Shown: piece after piece, positions 9,595 to 18,950 of the stretch | Layout of the letters: each line of letters begins with the position of its first letter | Position numbering within the stretch: position 1 is the first letter of the stretch | DNA from: an uncultured Bacteroidia bacterium | Lineage (GTDB): Bacteria > Bacteroidota > Bacteroidia > Bacteroidales > F082 | Length of the DNA: 64,000 bases | Direction: 5' to 3' | Assembly: GCA_902801465.1 (NCBI GenBank) | Contig: CADCIH010000001.1 | Span: 268,007 to 332,006, forward strand | Translations under genes and position numbers: made by a program | Notes under the pieces: generated by a model | Databases searched by the model: none | Seen by the model: the letters and a program-made list of their open reading frames with translations, nothing else | What the model was told of the DNA's origin: nothing

Positions 9595-10905
9595 TTAATA
9601 TTTTAGCCATTTGAAGATTTCCTTGTAGGTGGGTTTCTTGCCGTACATCAAAATTCCAGTGCGGTAAACCTTGGCTGCCACCCATGTCATCCCCACGAAA
9701 GTGCCGGCGAGGAGGATGGCGGAGACCACCACCTGCCAGATGGGAACGCCGAAGGGGATGCGTACCATCATCACCACAGGGGAGGTGAAGGGAATCATCG
9801 ACATCCACACGGCCAGGCTGCTGTCGGGGTCGTTGACAATGTAGACTGCGGAGATGATGGCGATGATCAGGGGTACGGTGACAGGCAGCGTGAACTGCTG
9901 CGAGTCGGTGTTGTTGTCGACCAGCGAGCCGATGGCGGCGAACATGGTGGCATAAAGCAGGTAACCCAGCAGGAAGAACACGATGAAACTCAGGATGATG
10001 GTGCCGAAATCGATGGAATGCACCACGTTGAGTACGTCCTGCACGGCCTCATTGTCCATGATGTTGGTGTTGCTGATCTCCTGGCTCAACACGGTGCCTT
10101 GGCTAATGGCCTCGGGGTTGGTGATGCCCACCGCGGCTGAGAAGCCTACATAGATGACTCCCGTGAGTAGGATCCACATGACAAACTGAGTCAAAGCCAC
10201 CAGCGACACGCCGATGATCTTGCCCATCATCAGCTGGAAGGGCTTCACGCTGCTCACGATGACCTCGATGATGCGGCTGCTCTTCTCCTCGGAGACGCCT
10301 TGCATGACTTGACCGCCGAACAGCATGATGAACATATAGATGAGCACGGCGAGGATCAGCCCTAGGATGAACTGGATCTCGGTGAAGGTCTCCTTCTCGC
10401 CGCCTTCCTCGTCCATCCGGATGACTGAGAGATTAATGTTGGTCTTGAGGCTTTCCAGAATGTCGGGGTCCACGCCGGCGGCGAGTAGCTTCTGCACCTG
10501 GATTTCGTTTTTCATCACCTCTTTTATATGGCTCTCCACGGTGATCGGCACCTGTTTCATGCTGTATACCACGGCGCTCGACGGGATGTTGAGCTGGGTC
10601 TCGGGGATGAACAGGGCGATGTCGAAGAAGCCCTGCTGCACGAGTCTCTTGGTGGAGTCGATGTCGATGTCGTCGAGCCTGATGAAGGTCTGGTTTTCGG
10701 TGCTGACAAACTGGCGCTCAAACCAGTGGCTTTGGTCGACGACGGCGATGGTGCGTTTCTCGTTGTCGGCGTGCAATGCCAACAAGATGGGGATGATATA
10801 GACGGCGGCAATGAGCAGGGGACCCAGGAAGGTCATGATGATGAAGCTGCGTTTCTTCACCCGGGTGAAGTACTCGCGCCTGATGATGAGTCCAATCTTG
10901 TTCAT
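9595..10905 (-). CDS. ABC transporter permease, NatB/ABC-2 type
   Basis: A 436-residue integral membrane protein of the ABC-2 (NatB-like) family. One membrane segment lies near the N-terminus (about 20-43), followed by a roughly 150-residue extracytoplasmic region and five or more hydrophobic segments from about 178. QVMQGVSEEKSSRIIEVIVSS (about 219-238) is the typical coupling segment of this family. It overlaps the ATPase gene by 4 nt (ATGA), so the two form one transporter. NatAB-like systems export Na+ or drugs; the substrate cannot be read from sequence. It is the last gene of the grpE-dnaJ-ABC run. Confidence 0.85.
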   Translation of the reverse strand: MNKIGLIIRREYFTRVKKRSFIIMTFLGPLLIAAVYIIPILLALHADNEKRTIAVVDQSHWFERQFVSTENQTFIRLDDIDIDSTKRLVQQGFFDIALFIPETQLNIPSSAVVYSMKQVPITVESHIKEVMKNEIQVQKLLAAGVDPDILESLKTNINLSVIRMDEEGGEKETFTEIQFILGLILAVLIYMFIMLFGGQVMQGVSEEKSSRIIEVIVSSVKPFQLMMGKIIGVSLVALTQFVMWILLTGVIYVGFSAAVGITNPEAISQGTVLSQEISNTNIMDNEAVQDVLNVVHSIDFGTIILSFIVFFLLGYLLYATMFAAIGSLVDNNTDSQQFTLPVTVPLIIAIISAVYIVNDPDSSLAVWMSMIPFTSPVVMMVRIPFGVPIWQVVVSAILLAGTFVGMTWVAAKVYRTGILMYGKKPTYKEIFKWLKY

Positions 10906-11645
10906 GGCTTGGCGTTTTTGGATTGGACTTCCTGGATGAAGATGTCGTTCATCGACGGCAAGGGGGCTTCCGCTGAGAGGCGGTGTTGTGCCTTGATGTC
11001 GTCGACGCGTCCTTCCAGAATCTTCTTACCTTTATTAATAAGGGTGATACTGTCGCACATCTCCTCCACGGAATTCATGTTGTGGGTGGAGAGCAGGATG
11101 GTGGCTCCTTGTTCACGCAGCTCGAGGATCGACTCCTTGAGGAGGTTGGCGTTGATGGGGTCGAAGCCGGAGAAAGGCTCATCGAAGATGAGGATGTCGG
11201 GCTCATGGATCACGGTGGTGATGAACTGCACCTTCTGTTGCATGCCTTTGGAGAGCTCTTCCACCTTCTTGTCCCACCACTCGCCGATCTCGAACCTGTC
11301 GAACCAGGCCTTGAGGCGTCGTGTGGCCTCGGCTTTGCCGATGCCTTTGAGTTGGGCGAGGTAGATGGCTTGTTCGCCGACTTTCATCTTCTTGTAGAGG
11401 CCTCGTTCCTCGGGGAGGTAGCCAATGCGTTCCACGTGTTGGGGGTGGAGCGGTTCGCCGTCGATGAGCACCTTGCCTGTGTCGGGACCGGTGATTTGGT
11501 TGAGGATGCGGATGAGGGTGGTCTTGCCAGCGCCGTTGGGTCCCAGCAGTCCGTAGATGCTCTGTTCGGGGACAGAGAGCGTGATATTGTCGAGCGCCGT
11601 GTAATCCCCGTAGCGTTTGGTGACGTTGATGACTTCTATTTTCAT
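10902..11645 (-). CDS. ABC transporter ATP-binding protein, NatA type
   Basis: A 247-residue cytoplasmic ATPase that partners the permease encoded next. Visible motifs are Walker A GPNGAGKTTLIR (about 35-46), the signature ELSKGMQQKVQF (about 132-143), Walker B DILIFDEPFSG (about 151-161), and the switch histidine in LLSTHNM. The short C-terminal extension is usual for NatA-like ATPases. It starts 19 nt after the dnaJ stop and overlaps the permease start by 4 nt. Confidence 0.9.
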   Translation of the reverse strand: MKIEVINVTKRYGDYTALDNITLSVPEQSIYGLLGPNGAGKTTLIRILNQITGPDTGKVLIDGEPLHPQHVERIGYLPEERGLYKKMKVGEQAIYLAQLKGIGKAEATRRLKAWFDRFEIGEWWDKKVEELSKGMQQKVQFITTVIHEPDILIFDEPFSGFDPINANLLKESILELREQGATILLSTHNMNSVEEMCDSITLINKGKKILEGRVDDIKAQHRLSAEAPLPSMNDIFIQEVQSKNAKP

Positions 11646-11663
11646 GCAGGGAGTGTTTCAGGG

Positions 11664-12821
11664 TTAGCTGAAATAGTCTCTTAGTTTCTTGAAGAACGAG
11701 CGGTCGTCGTCGTTGGGTGCTGGCTTGAAGCTGTCGGAGTTGTTGAGGGCTTGCAGGGTCTTCTCTTCTTCTTTGGTGACTTTTTTCGGGATCCACACGT
11801 TGACGTAGACGAGGAGGTCGCCGTTGCCGTAGCCGTTCACTACGGGGAGGCCTTTCCCTCTGAGTCGCAGGATCTTGCCGCTCTGGGTGCCTGGGGTGAT
11901 CTTGACTCTCACCTTGCCGCTCACGGTGGGCACTTCGGCTTCGGTGCCGAGGATGGCCTGTGGCACGGAGATGAACAGGTTATAGATCAGGTTGCTTCCG
12001 TCGCGTTCGAGTTCGGGATGGGCTTCTTCTTCGATGAGCACGTAGAGGTCGCCGTTGACGCCGTTGTGCGGGCCAGCGCCGCCTTTGCCGCGCAGGGTGA
12101 GTTGCATGCCTTCGCCCACGCCGGCAGGGATGTCGATGTCGATGACTTCCTCGCCTTTCACGATGCCGTCGCCGTGGCAGTGGGTGCATTTGTTCTTGAT
12201 GATCCTTCCGGTGCCGCCGCAGTTGGGGCAGGTGGAGGCGGTCTGCATCTGTCCGAAGAGTGAGTTCACGGTGCGCAGCACTTGTCCGTGGCCTTTGCAG
12301 GTGGGACAGGTGTCGGTGCTGCCGTCGGCTGAACCGGAGCCGTGGCAGTGTTCGCAGGGGACGTATTTGTTGACTTTGATTTTTTTCTTTACGCCTTTCT
12401 CGATCTCTTGGAGGTTCAGTTTCACCTTGACCCTTATGTTGCCGCCGCGTTCGCGCACGGTGCCGCCTGAGCGGGATCCGCCGCCGAAGCCGCCGCCGAA
12501 GAAACTCCCCAATCCGAAGTCGGCGAACAGGTCGCCGAACTGGCTGAAGATGTCGTCCATCGACATGCCTTGGCCGCTGAAGCCGCCTGCGCCGCTCATG
12601 CCGGCGTGGCCGTAACGGTCGTAACGAGCCCTCTTGTCGGGGTTGCTCAGCACCTCGTAGGCCTCGGCAGCCTCCTTGAACTTCTCTTCGGCTTCCTTGT
12701 CGCCGGGGTTGCGGTCGGGGTGGTACTGCAAGGCCAGCTTCCGGTAGGCTTTCTTCAGCTCCTCCGGGGTGGCGTCCTTGTTTACGCCAAGTACTTCATA
12801 GTAATCTCTTTTCTCTGCCAT
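11664..12821 (-). CDS. dnaJ: Chaperone protein DnaJ
   Basis: A 385-residue Hsp40 co-chaperone that stimulates DnaK ATPase and delivers unfolded proteins. It has the J domain with the HPD motif ([16 protein letters not shown], about 32-48), a G/F-rich linker (about 75-125), four CxxCxGxG-type zinc repeats (first [13 protein letters not shown], about 156-230) and the C-terminal substrate-binding domain. Length is normal. It lies after grpE, separated by a heptad-repeat array; dnaK is not adjacent. Confidence 0.96.
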   Translation of the reverse strand: MAEKRDYYEVLGVNKDATPEELKKAYRKLALQYHPDRNPGDKEAEEKFKEAAEAYEVLSNPDKRARYDRYGHAGMSGAGGFSGQGMSMDDIFSQFGDLFADFGLGSFFGGGFGGGSRSGGTVRERGGNIRVKVKLNLQEIEKGVKKKIKVNKYVPCEHCHGSGSADGSTDTCPTCKGHGQVLRTVNSLFGQMQTASTCPNCGGTGRIIKNKCTHCHGDGIVKGEEVIDIDIPAGVGEGMQLTLRGKGGAGPHNGVNGDLYVLIEEEAHPELERDGSNLIYNLFISVPQAILGTEAEVPTVSGKVRVKITPGTQSGKILRLRGKGLPVVNGYGNGDLLVYVNVWIPKKVTKEEEKTLQALNNSDSFKPAPNDDDRSFFKKLRDYFS

Positions 12822-12828
12822 TATGCAA

Positions 12829-12856
12829 TTCTCCGTTTTCCGTTTTCCGTTTATCA
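12829..12856. repeat. 7-bp-period array (TTCTCCG/TTTTCCG) between dnaJ and grpE
   Basis: Three units, TTCTCCG, TTTTCCG and TTTTCCG, are followed by a partial unit TTTATCA that contains the grpE stop codon. The array fills almost the entire 32-nt gap between grpE and dnaJ. One C/T transition separates the first two units, as in other arrays of this window. Confidence 0.85.
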
Positions 12857-13432
12857 GTTCCCAACAACGACCCTGGCGAATCTGATGACGGTGCCGTTGA
12901 GTTTGTATCCTTTTTGAATCACGTCGATGACTTTGCCTTTCTTCGACTCGTCGGGGGCGGGCACCATGGTCAGGGCTTCGTGTTCGTCGGTGTTGAACTC
13001 GCAGTCGATGGCCACGATTTCTTCGAGGCCTTTCTTCTGGAGTGTGGATTTCAGTTTGTTATAGATGAGCGTCACGCCTTGGATGTCGGTCTCGTTGCCG
13101 TTTTTCTCCATGTTTTGGAGGGCGCGTTCGAAGTCGTCGAGCACGGGCAGGAGGTCTTTCATCACCGCTGCTGAGGCGGTGGCTGAGAGCTCGAGTTTCT
13201 CTTTGGCGGTACGTTTGCGGTAGTTGTCGAATTCCGAATACAGGCGGAGGTAGGTCTCATTGAGTTCGGCATACTTCGTTTGTGCCTCTTCCAGTGCTTT
13301 GGCATGTGCGCGTCTGCCTTTATGGCGCCTGCTGTTGGGCTCAGCTGTCGGTTCTTGGTTTTGTTCGGCTGTTTGCTGAGGTTGTTCTAATGGTTCATTT
13401 TCCTGATTTTCAGTCTCTTTCTTTTCTTCCAT
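12854..13432 (-). CDS. grpE: Nucleotide exchange factor GrpE
   Basis: A 192-residue cytosolic exchange factor for DnaK. A charged, low-complexity N-terminus rich in Glu, Gln and Asn (1-40) is followed by a long coiled coil (about 45-95, containing [18 protein letters not shown]) and the beta domain ending in [21 protein letters not shown], the conserved GrpE tail. Its stop codon lies in a heptad array just before dnaJ. Confidence 0.95.
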   Translation of the reverse strand: MEEKKETENQENEPLEQPQQTAEQNQEPTAEPNSRRHKGRRAHAKALEEAQTKYAELNETYLRLYSEFDNYRKRTAKEKLELSATASAAVMKDLLPVLDDFERALQNMEKNGNETDIQGVTLIYNKLKSTLQKKGLEEIVAIDCEFNTDEHEALTMVPAPDESKKGKVIDVIQKGYKLNGTVIRFARVVVGN

Positions 13433-13449
13433 GATAAATAATTAATTTA

Positions 13450-13467
13450 ATGATGCCATGACATCAT
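13450..13467 (-). terminator. Weak hairpin downstream of murA
   Basis: ATGATG and CATCAT form a 6-bp stem with a 6-nt loop in the 71-nt gap between murA and grpE. On the minus strand AT-rich sequence follows, without a proper T-run. It may terminate murA weakly or do nothing. No good TAnnTTTG box for grpE was found in this gap. Confidence 0.3.
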
Positions 13468-13503
13468 CAAAGTGTTTGCCAAGAGGTTGATATTGACAAA
13501 ATG

Positions 13504-14805
13504 TCAGATGCGTTCGATGTGTGCGCCGAGTCCGTTGAGGCGCAGGTCGATGTATTGGTAGCCGCGGTCGATTTGGTCGATGTTGTCGATGATGCTGACG
13601 CCTTGGGCTGACATGGCTGCGATGAGCAGGGCGACGCCGGCGCGGATGTCGGGAGAGCTCATGCGGATGCCTCTGAGGGCGTGATGGTGGTCGAGGCCGA
13701 TGACGTTGGCGCGGTGGGGGTCGCAGAGGATGATTTGTGCGCCCATGTCGATGAGTTTGTCGACGAAGAACAGGCGGCTCTCGAACATCTTTTGGTGGAT
13801 GAGTACGGTGCCTTTGGCTTGGGTGGCCACGACGAGGATGATGCTTATCAGGTCGGGGGTGAAGCCGGGCCAGGGGGCGTCGGCGATGGTGAGGATGCTG
13901 CCGTCCATGAAGGTCTCCACCTCGTAGTGGTCTTGTGCGGGGATGTAGATGTCGTCGCCCTTGTATTCCATCTTGACGCCGATACGGCGGAACATCTCGG
14001 GGATGATGCCGAGTTGTTCGATGCCGGCGTTTTTGATGGTGAGTTCCGATCCTGTCATGGCGGCCATGCCGATGAAGGAGCCCACTTCGATCATGTCGGC
14101 CAGCAGGCGGTGGGTGGTGCCTTTCAGTTCGCTTACGCCGGTGATTTTCAGCAGGTTTGACCCGATGCCTTCGATTTTGGCGCCCATGCTGACGAGCATC
14201 TTGCAGAGTTGCACCAGGTAGGGCTCGCAGGCGGCGTTGAAGATGGTGGTCTCGCCTTCGGCCATGGTGGCGGCCATAACGATGTTGGCGGTGCCGGTGA
14301 CGGAGGCTTCATCGAGGAGCATGTAGCAGCCGTGGAGTCCGTTGGGGGCGGAGGCTTTTTGCACGATGCCGTCGTTGTTGAAGGTGGCGCCGAGTTTCAT
14401 GAGGCCGATGACGTGGGTGTCGAGGCGTCGGCGTCCGATCTTGTCGCCTCCGGGTTTGGGCATGTAGGCGGTGCCGAAGCGGGCGAGGAGGGGGCCAATC
14501 ATCATCACGCTGCCGCGCAGGCGAGAGGCTTTCTGGGAGAACTCCTCGGTCTGGAAATAGTCGAAGTCGATGTCGCTGGCTTGCAGGCTGACGCGGTCGG
14601 GGGTGTTGCGGTGGACTTTGACGCCCATGCCTTTGAGCAGGTCGATGAGGTTGTTGATGTCGAGGATGTTGGGCAGGTTCTCGATGATGACTTCCTCTTT
14701 GGTGAGGAGGCTGGCGCAGATGATCTGCATGGCCTCGTTCTTGGCGCCCTGCGGCACAATCTCGCCTTTGAGTTTGTGGCCGCCTTCAATGCGGAATGAT
14801 CCCAT
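13504..14805 (-). CDS. murA: UDP-N-acetylglucosamine 1-carboxyvinyltransferase
   Basis: A 433-residue enzyme of the first committed step of peptidoglycan synthesis: enolpyruvyl transfer from PEP to UDP-GlcNAc. It starts MGSFRIEGGHKLKGEIVPQGAKNEA, with the conserved Lys-Asn pair at 22-23. The active-site loop reads PKPGGDKIGRRRLDTH (about 116-131), so the position normally held by the fosfomycin-reactive cysteine is aspartate. Asp at this site is known to keep activity and give fosfomycin insensitivity. It follows the DUF4290 gene with a 3-nt gap, so they are one transcription unit. Confidence 0.95.
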   Translation of the reverse strand: MGSFRIEGGHKLKGEIVPQGAKNEAMQIICASLLTKEEVIIENLPNILDINNLIDLLKGMGVKVHRNTPDRVSLQASDIDFDYFQTEEFSQKASRLRGSVMMIGPLLARFGTAYMPKPGGDKIGRRRLDTHVIGLMKLGATFNNDGIVQKASAPNGLHGCYMLLDEASVTGTANIVMAATMAEGETTIFNAACEPYLVQLCKMLVSMGAKIEGIGSNLLKITGVSELKGTTHRLLADMIEVGSFIGMAAMTGSELTIKNAGIEQLGIIPEMFRRIGVKMEYKGDDIYIPAQDHYEVETFMDGSILTIADAPWPGFTPDLISIILVVATQAKGTVLIHQKMFESRLFFVDKLIDMGAQIILCDPHRANVIGLDHHHALRGIRMSSPDIRAGVALLIAAMSAQGVSIIDNIDQIDRGYQYIDLRLNGLGAHIERI

Positions 14806-14808
14806 GGC

Positions 14809-15492
14809 TTATTGTTGCTGTTGTTTGCGCTTCTTGTAGGCGGGGTTGTTGGGGTTGTTCATGTCGGCCTTGAGGTTCGACTGTTTCTTTTTCTTCTTTT
14901 TCTTGCCTTGGCCTTGTTGTCCGGGTTTCATGGAGGGTTCCACGCCGTTGAGTTTGGTCTCTTCGTCGAGAACCAGGCGACCATGTGACATGTTTTTGAG
15001 GTCGGCGATGATTTGTTGGTCACTGACCACGTTGCCGCCCCATTCGGTGTAGTTGCGTTTCATCTGGTTGGCGATGGAGAGGGCGAGGGCTTGGCGGGCT
15101 TCTTCGTCGTCGACGGCTGAGGCCATCTCGACCATCTTGGCCATGTAGTGGCCGTAGTGTCCGTATTCGATATGGTTGTTTTGGTAGCCCACGTGCCTAG
15201 GTCTCTCGGCTCGTGCCTGGGGTTCGGGCATGGGGTAGGGGCTGTCCACGTCGAGTTGGTAGTCGGAGATGATGTAGAGGTGGTCCCAGAGTTTGTGGAG
15301 GTAGTCGTCAGACTGTTTCACTTGGGGGTTCATCTGTGCCATGACGCTGATGATGAACTGTGCGGCTTCGGTGCGTTTCTGTCGGTCTTCGATTTCCATG
15401 AGGTGACGGATCATCTCCTGCATGTTGCGGCCGTATTCCGAGATGATGATTTGGCCGCGTTCGGTATTGTATAGCAATCCTTGTTTGTCCAT
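14809..15492 (-). CDS. DUF4290 family protein
   Basis: A 227-residue cytoplasmic protein of a Bacteroidota-restricted family that usually precedes murA, as here (3 nt apart). I start it at MDKQGLLYNTERGQIIISEYG, where family similarity begins; reading further upstream adds an unlikely hydrophobic stretch with no start codon close to the gene. The core (about 1-180) is helical. The C-terminus (about 185-227) is a basic, low-complexity tail with a run of seven lysines and a final QQQQ, probably disordered or nucleic-acid-binding. Function unknown; the murA link hints at a cell-envelope role. Confidence 0.8.
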   Translation of the reverse strand: MDKQGLLYNTERGQIIISEYGRNMQEMIRHLMEIEDRQKRTEAAQFIISVMAQMNPQVKQSDDYLHKLWDHLYIISDYQLDVDSPYPMPEPQARAERPRHVGYQNNHIEYGHYGHYMAKMVEMASAVDDEEARQALALSIANQMKRNYTEWGGNVVSDQQIIADLKNMSHGRLVLDEETKLNGVEPSMKPGQQGQGKKKKKKKQSNLKADMNNPNNPAYKKRKQQQQ

Positions 15493-15568
15493 AATGATGC
15501 GATTTGAGTGCAAAATTACATTTTTTATAGGAAATAGATATAGTTGTTCGTTATTTATTATTATTTTG

Positions 15569-15576
15569 TATTTTTG
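15569..15576 (+). promoter_or_regulatory. -7 box (TATTTTTG) for the surface-protein gene at 15617
   Basis: TATTTTTG matches TAnnTTTG. A TTG about 22 nt upstream (15544-15546) may be the -33 element. The predicted leader is about 35 nt and A-rich before the ATG. Confidence 0.5.
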
Positions 15577-15616
15577 CAGCTTCAAAAAACTGATTCTATT
15601 TATTCTTAAAAAGACA

Positions 15617-18595
15617 ATGAAAAAGACTAATTTTTTTAAGCAGGTTGCCCTCATCTTACTCGCTGTGATGATGACCAGCGCTACGGCGTGGGCACAAGAA
15701 CAACAAATCCTTCGTATCTACACGACAGATGATTGGAACACATTTGCCGCTAATGTGAGCAGCGGCACTAACAACTACAACGGATGGATTGTGACACTCG
15801 AAAACAACATCACCGTGACGACGACCGTGGGTGATGTCTCTAACACAAATAATCATTTTCGGGGCACCTTTAACGGTCAGGGCAACACCCTGACCTTCAA
15901 TAGTAGTGAGTATCTGGCCCCGTTTGGTTACACCTATAACGCCACCATCGAAAACCTTAAAGTAGAAGGCAATATCTACACCTCCGACATGTATCCTGGT
16001 GGAATTGTTGGCCAACAATGGGGAACTCTCACCTTGCGCAACTGCCGCTGTAGCGTTAACATCCACTGCAGCAGAGCTGGCGAATGTGGTGCTGGGGGCC
16101 TTGTCGGCTATGTTTCGGGTTCGGTCAACACTGTGATTGAAGGTTGTCTGTTTAACGGCAGCTTGTTATCTGTGAATGATGGCGAAAATCTCTCAACCTC
16201 ATGCGGTGGCTTTATAGGTTATTCTATAAGCGGAACATTTAACATCAGCAACTCGTTGCTCGCCCCAACCAACGTCACTATTGGTTATGGCAGTGGCGAT
16301 CGACCCAGTTACATTTTTGCCCGCTCTTTCAACACCCAAGGTAATAGCAGCATCACAAACAGCTACTGGATTTATCCCACGGAGTTTGGTACTTACCAGG
16401 GATTGCGAGCCCACACCATCACGGCTGGCGAGCATATCTCCGTGGAGTTTGCTGGAACTGAAACCGTCTATTCTTCCACGGGCATTCGTAGCTACAGTAA
16501 TGGCGGCATCAGATATGGTGGTGTGCTTTATGCAGGCAATAACTCAGACGCCAACTACGATGTGGTGAGCCTCACTCTGAATAACACCCCTGAAGAAGGT
16601 TACGTCTTCGACCATTACACTGCCAGCGCAGGCACTTTGACTGGCAGCGATAATCCTTACTCCCTCACTATGCCTGCTGAAGATGTGGTGATTAACGGCG
16701 TGTTCATAGCACCTATCAATTACATGAACGCTGACGGCTCCATAGGTTACAAGGCAGCCAACGAATATACCGTCCTTACTGGCGGCGCTGCTACTTCACT
16801 TGAAGCAGGTTGGTATGTGGTGAACAGCGACATCGACTACACGGGCAAAGTTACCCTTAACGGTGATGTGACCATCATCCTTTGCAATGGTTGCACGATG
16901 AATGTTGGCACAGAAGAAAGCCCGATTAGCGGCCAAGGCCTTGACGCTCAAAATCTCACCATCTACGGGCAAACACTTGATGAAAATACAGCTGGAAAAC
17001 TCAGTGTATATTGCAATGATCGATGGGCTTCCGCTTGCAATGCAACAAATTACGTACAGAATAGCGGAAATGTGGTGGTTGTCAATACTAATAACGAGGC
17101 AGGTGGAACTCAAGAAGGTATCGGGGCTAACATCACTATCAACGGTGGCAAGTTATACGCCAGTGCTGATGTTAGGTCTCTTATATCTTCAAACATCAAT
17201 ATTAATGGCGGCAAGGTTACTACTATTGGATCCATATATGCTCTTAATAATAGTACAGTCACTATCAGTTGGACAAATGCAGACGATTATGTCAGTGCCA
17301 CTTATTATAATGGGAATGTTACCCTTGCCAAGAATTTTATATACCAAAACAGTGTTTATGCTCCAGGTATTGTGTACGACCCATCTTCAACATTGGGAGG
17401 TAAGACCCTCCGTCCCTATGGAGTCAACACCCTTTCGGTGAAAGGCTGGGGCAATAGTGCCGAGAGCGACCACTGGGTGTTTATTGCATCGCCTGTGGCA
17501 ACAGACGGCGGAGTGGCTTTCAGCTATGTCGATAACCTCATCAACACCACCACTGCGAATTACGACCTCTATCGCCTCAACAACACCAGTTGGGAGAACT
17601 CGAAGAACACCTCTGGACACTCCGATTTCACCACATTGGTCAACGGACGCGGTTACCTCTACGCCAACAAAGACGATGTCACATTGACCTTCAGCGGAAC
17701 GCTCAACGATGCAACTGAGCAGAGTGTGCAAGTCTACGAAGGATACAATCTGGTGGGTAACCCGTTCCCAACGATGGCATATCTCAACCAATCTTATTAC
17801 GCAATGAATGCTGACGGATCAAACATCGTGGCAACTCCGATGAATATTTCCAATCCGATTATGCCTTGCACGAGTGTTATTGTTGAAGCCAATCCCGGAA
17901 CGGTTACGTTTAGTACCAAACAACCGCAGCAGCAAAGTTCAGGCTCCAACAACGGTTTCTTGCAAGTTGTTCTTGCTGAACAAGTGGCTACCCGTGGCGG
18001 TGAAACTACTACTATGATTGACAATGCAATTGTCAGCTTCAACGAAGGCGATGAACTGGGCAAGTTTTATTTCGGCGAACAAGATGCCAAGATCTATATC
18101 CCGCAAGATGGTAAGGAATATGCCATCGTCCATGGTGGAAACCAAGGCGTGATGCCGCTGAACTTCGAAGCCAATGAGAACGGCGAATACACCTTGACCG
18201 TCTCGGAAACTTTCAACTCTCAACTTTCCACTCTCCACTTAATCGACAATCTCACCGGTGCCGACGTCGACCTCCTGTCCACCCCGAGCTACCAGTTCAC
18301 TGCTAGAAAGACCGACTTCGCCTCGAGGTTCAAACTCGTGTTCCGTACGAACGGCGTCGACAACACCAGTGATAGTGACAACGCTTTCGCCTACTACAGC
18401 GACGGACAGATCTACCTCGTCGGTGATGAGGACACCCTCAACGCCACCATGCAGGTGATCGACATCACCGGTCGTATCGTCGTCCGCAGCGTCGGTGCAA
18501 ACGTCATCTCCACCAACGGTTTGGTTCCTGGCGTTTACACAATCCAAATGGTCCAAAACAATCAGGTTAGAAATCAAAAGATAATAATCAAATAA
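15617..18595 (+). CDS. Large T9SS-sorted surface protein
   Basis: A 992-residue secreted protein. I start at MKKTNFFKQVALILLAVMM, which gives a proper signal peptide cleaved after ATAWA; the -7 box just upstream supports this. The N-terminal half has GLUG-like glycine-rich repeats (about 110-220) and an InlB/bacterial-repeat-like segment (about 313-361) with 'GYVFDHYTASAG' features. From about 608 comes a module shared with the 1424-residue protein at 59670 (motifs GRGYLYANKDDVTLTF, GYNLVGNPFP, LHLIDNLTGADVDLL). The C-terminus has the type A sorting pattern VIDITGRIV...VPGVYTIQMV with a basic end. Probably a cell-surface adhesin; ligand unknown. A 7-bp-period array lies inside it. Confidence 0.8.
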   Translation: MKKTNFFKQVALILLAVMMTSATAWAQEQQILRIYTTDDWNTFAANVSSGTNNYNGWIVTLENNITVTTTVGDVSNTNNHFRGTFNGQGNTLTFNSSEYLAPFGYTYNATIENLKVEGNIYTSDMYPGGIVGQQWGTLTLRNCRCSVNIHCSRAGECGAGGLVGYVSGSVNTVIEGCLFNGSLLSVNDGENLSTSCGGFIGYSISGTFNISNSLLAPTNVTIGYGSGDRPSYIFARSFNTQGNSSITNSYWIYPTEFGTYQGLRAHTITAGEHISVEFAGTETVYSSTGIRSYSNGGIRYGGVLYAGNNSDANYDVVSLTLNNTPEEGYVFDHYTASAGTLTGSDNPYSLTMPAEDVVINGVFIAPINYMNADGSIGYKAANEYTVLTGGAATSLEAGWYVVNSDIDYTGKVTLNGDVTIILCNGCTMNVGTEESPISGQGLDAQNLTIYGQTLDENTAGKLSVYCNDRWASACNATNYVQNSGNVVVVNTNNEAGGTQEGIGANITINGGKLYASADVRSLISSNININGGKVTTIGSIYALNNSTVTISWTNADDYVSATYYNGNVTLAKNFIYQNSVYAPGIVYDPSSTLGGKTLRPYGVNTLSVKGWGNSAESDHWVFIASPVATDGGVAFSYVDNLINTTTANYDLYRLNNTSWENSKNTSGHSDFTTLVNGRGYLYANKDDVTLTFSGTLNDATEQSVQVYEGYNLVGNPFPTMAYLNQSYYAMNADGSNIVATPMNISNPIMPCTSVIVEANPGTVTFSTKQPQQQSSGSNNGFLQVVLAEQVATRGGETTTMIDNAIVSFNEGDELGKFYFGEQDAKIYIPQDGKEYAIVHGGNQGVMPLNFEANENGEYTLTVSETFNSQLSTLHLIDNLTGADVDLLSTPSYQFTARKTDFASRFKLVFRTNGVDNTSDSDNAFAYYSDGQIYLVGDEDTLNATMQVIDITGRIVVRSVGANVISTNGLVPGVYTIQMVQNNQVRNQKIIIK
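18210..18237. repeat. Intragenic 7-bp-period array (CTTTCAA/CTCTCAA/CTTTCCA/CTCTCCA)
   Basis: Four perfect-register heptads sit in the C-terminal module of the surface-protein gene and encode SETFNSQLSTLH. The paralogous module at 59670 has an unrelated sequence and one residue fewer at the same place, so the heptads replaced or were inserted in a variable loop. Units alternate by a C/T transition at position 3. Confidence 0.8.
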
Positions 18596-18606
18596 TAAAA
18601 GACACT

Positions 18607-18867
18607 ATGAAAAAAACATTGTTAACCATCGCAATCCTGTTAGGTCTCTCATTGGGTGCTTCCGCACAAGGCGGACTCTTTGGATACGGTAACGTCTCTG
18701 AAGAAAATAACTATAGTGCCGGCAACCGTGACCAACAGACGGGTCTTTTGCTGCCCACCCAGCATGGTTCAGATACCGACCAGCCCAGTGTTCCCGTCGG
18801 TAGCGGCATCGTGCTGCTGATTGGATTTGGCGCTGCATACGCATTGAAAAATAGGAAAGAAAAATAA
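18607..18867 (+). CDS. Small exported protein with C-terminal Pro-Gly-Ser-Gly / membrane / basic tail
   Basis: An 86-residue protein. A signal peptide (1-20, ending GASAQ) precedes a short polar stretch. A C-terminal tripartite end (about 62-86) follows: PVGSG motif, hydrophobic helix IVLLIGFGAAYAL, basic tail KNRKEK. This design resembles PEP-CTERM or Bacteroidota VPIDGGL-type sorting signals handled by exosortase-like enzymes, but it could be a simple membrane anchor. It lies 11 nt after the large T9SS protein gene and before a strong terminator, so the two are co-transcribed. No sortase-like gene is in the window. Confidence 0.7.
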   Translation: MKKTLLTIAILLGLSLGASAQGGLFGYGNVSEENNYSAGNRDQQTGLLLPTQHGSDTDQPSVPVGSGIVLLIGFGAAYALKNRKEK

Positions 18868-18898
18868 GCCTAGCCAATAGCCAAGCTTTAACGATAAT

Positions 18899-18950
18899 CC
18901 GCCCTCTCGTTGCGTGGTCTGCCACGGACGGGAGAGCGGATGCTTTTTTT
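18899..18950 (+). terminator. Rho-independent terminator of the 15617-18867 operon
   Basis: A long branched-free stem (18899-18910 with 18928-18939, one mismatch and one G-U pair) is topped by a perfect 5-bp inner stem (18913-18917 with 18922-18926). Seven T follow (18944-18950). It ends at the stop codon of the convergent helicase gene. Confidence 0.85.

Noticed and set aside
15422-15616. Upstream extension of the surface-protein gene at 15617
   Set aside because: It would run through the start of the opposite DUF4290 gene and the promoter box; the signal peptide begins at 15617.
18210-18237. Diversity-generating retroelement variable region in the surface protein
   Set aside because: There is no reverse transcriptase or template repeat in the window, and variation is by 7-bp units, not by adenine-specific changes.
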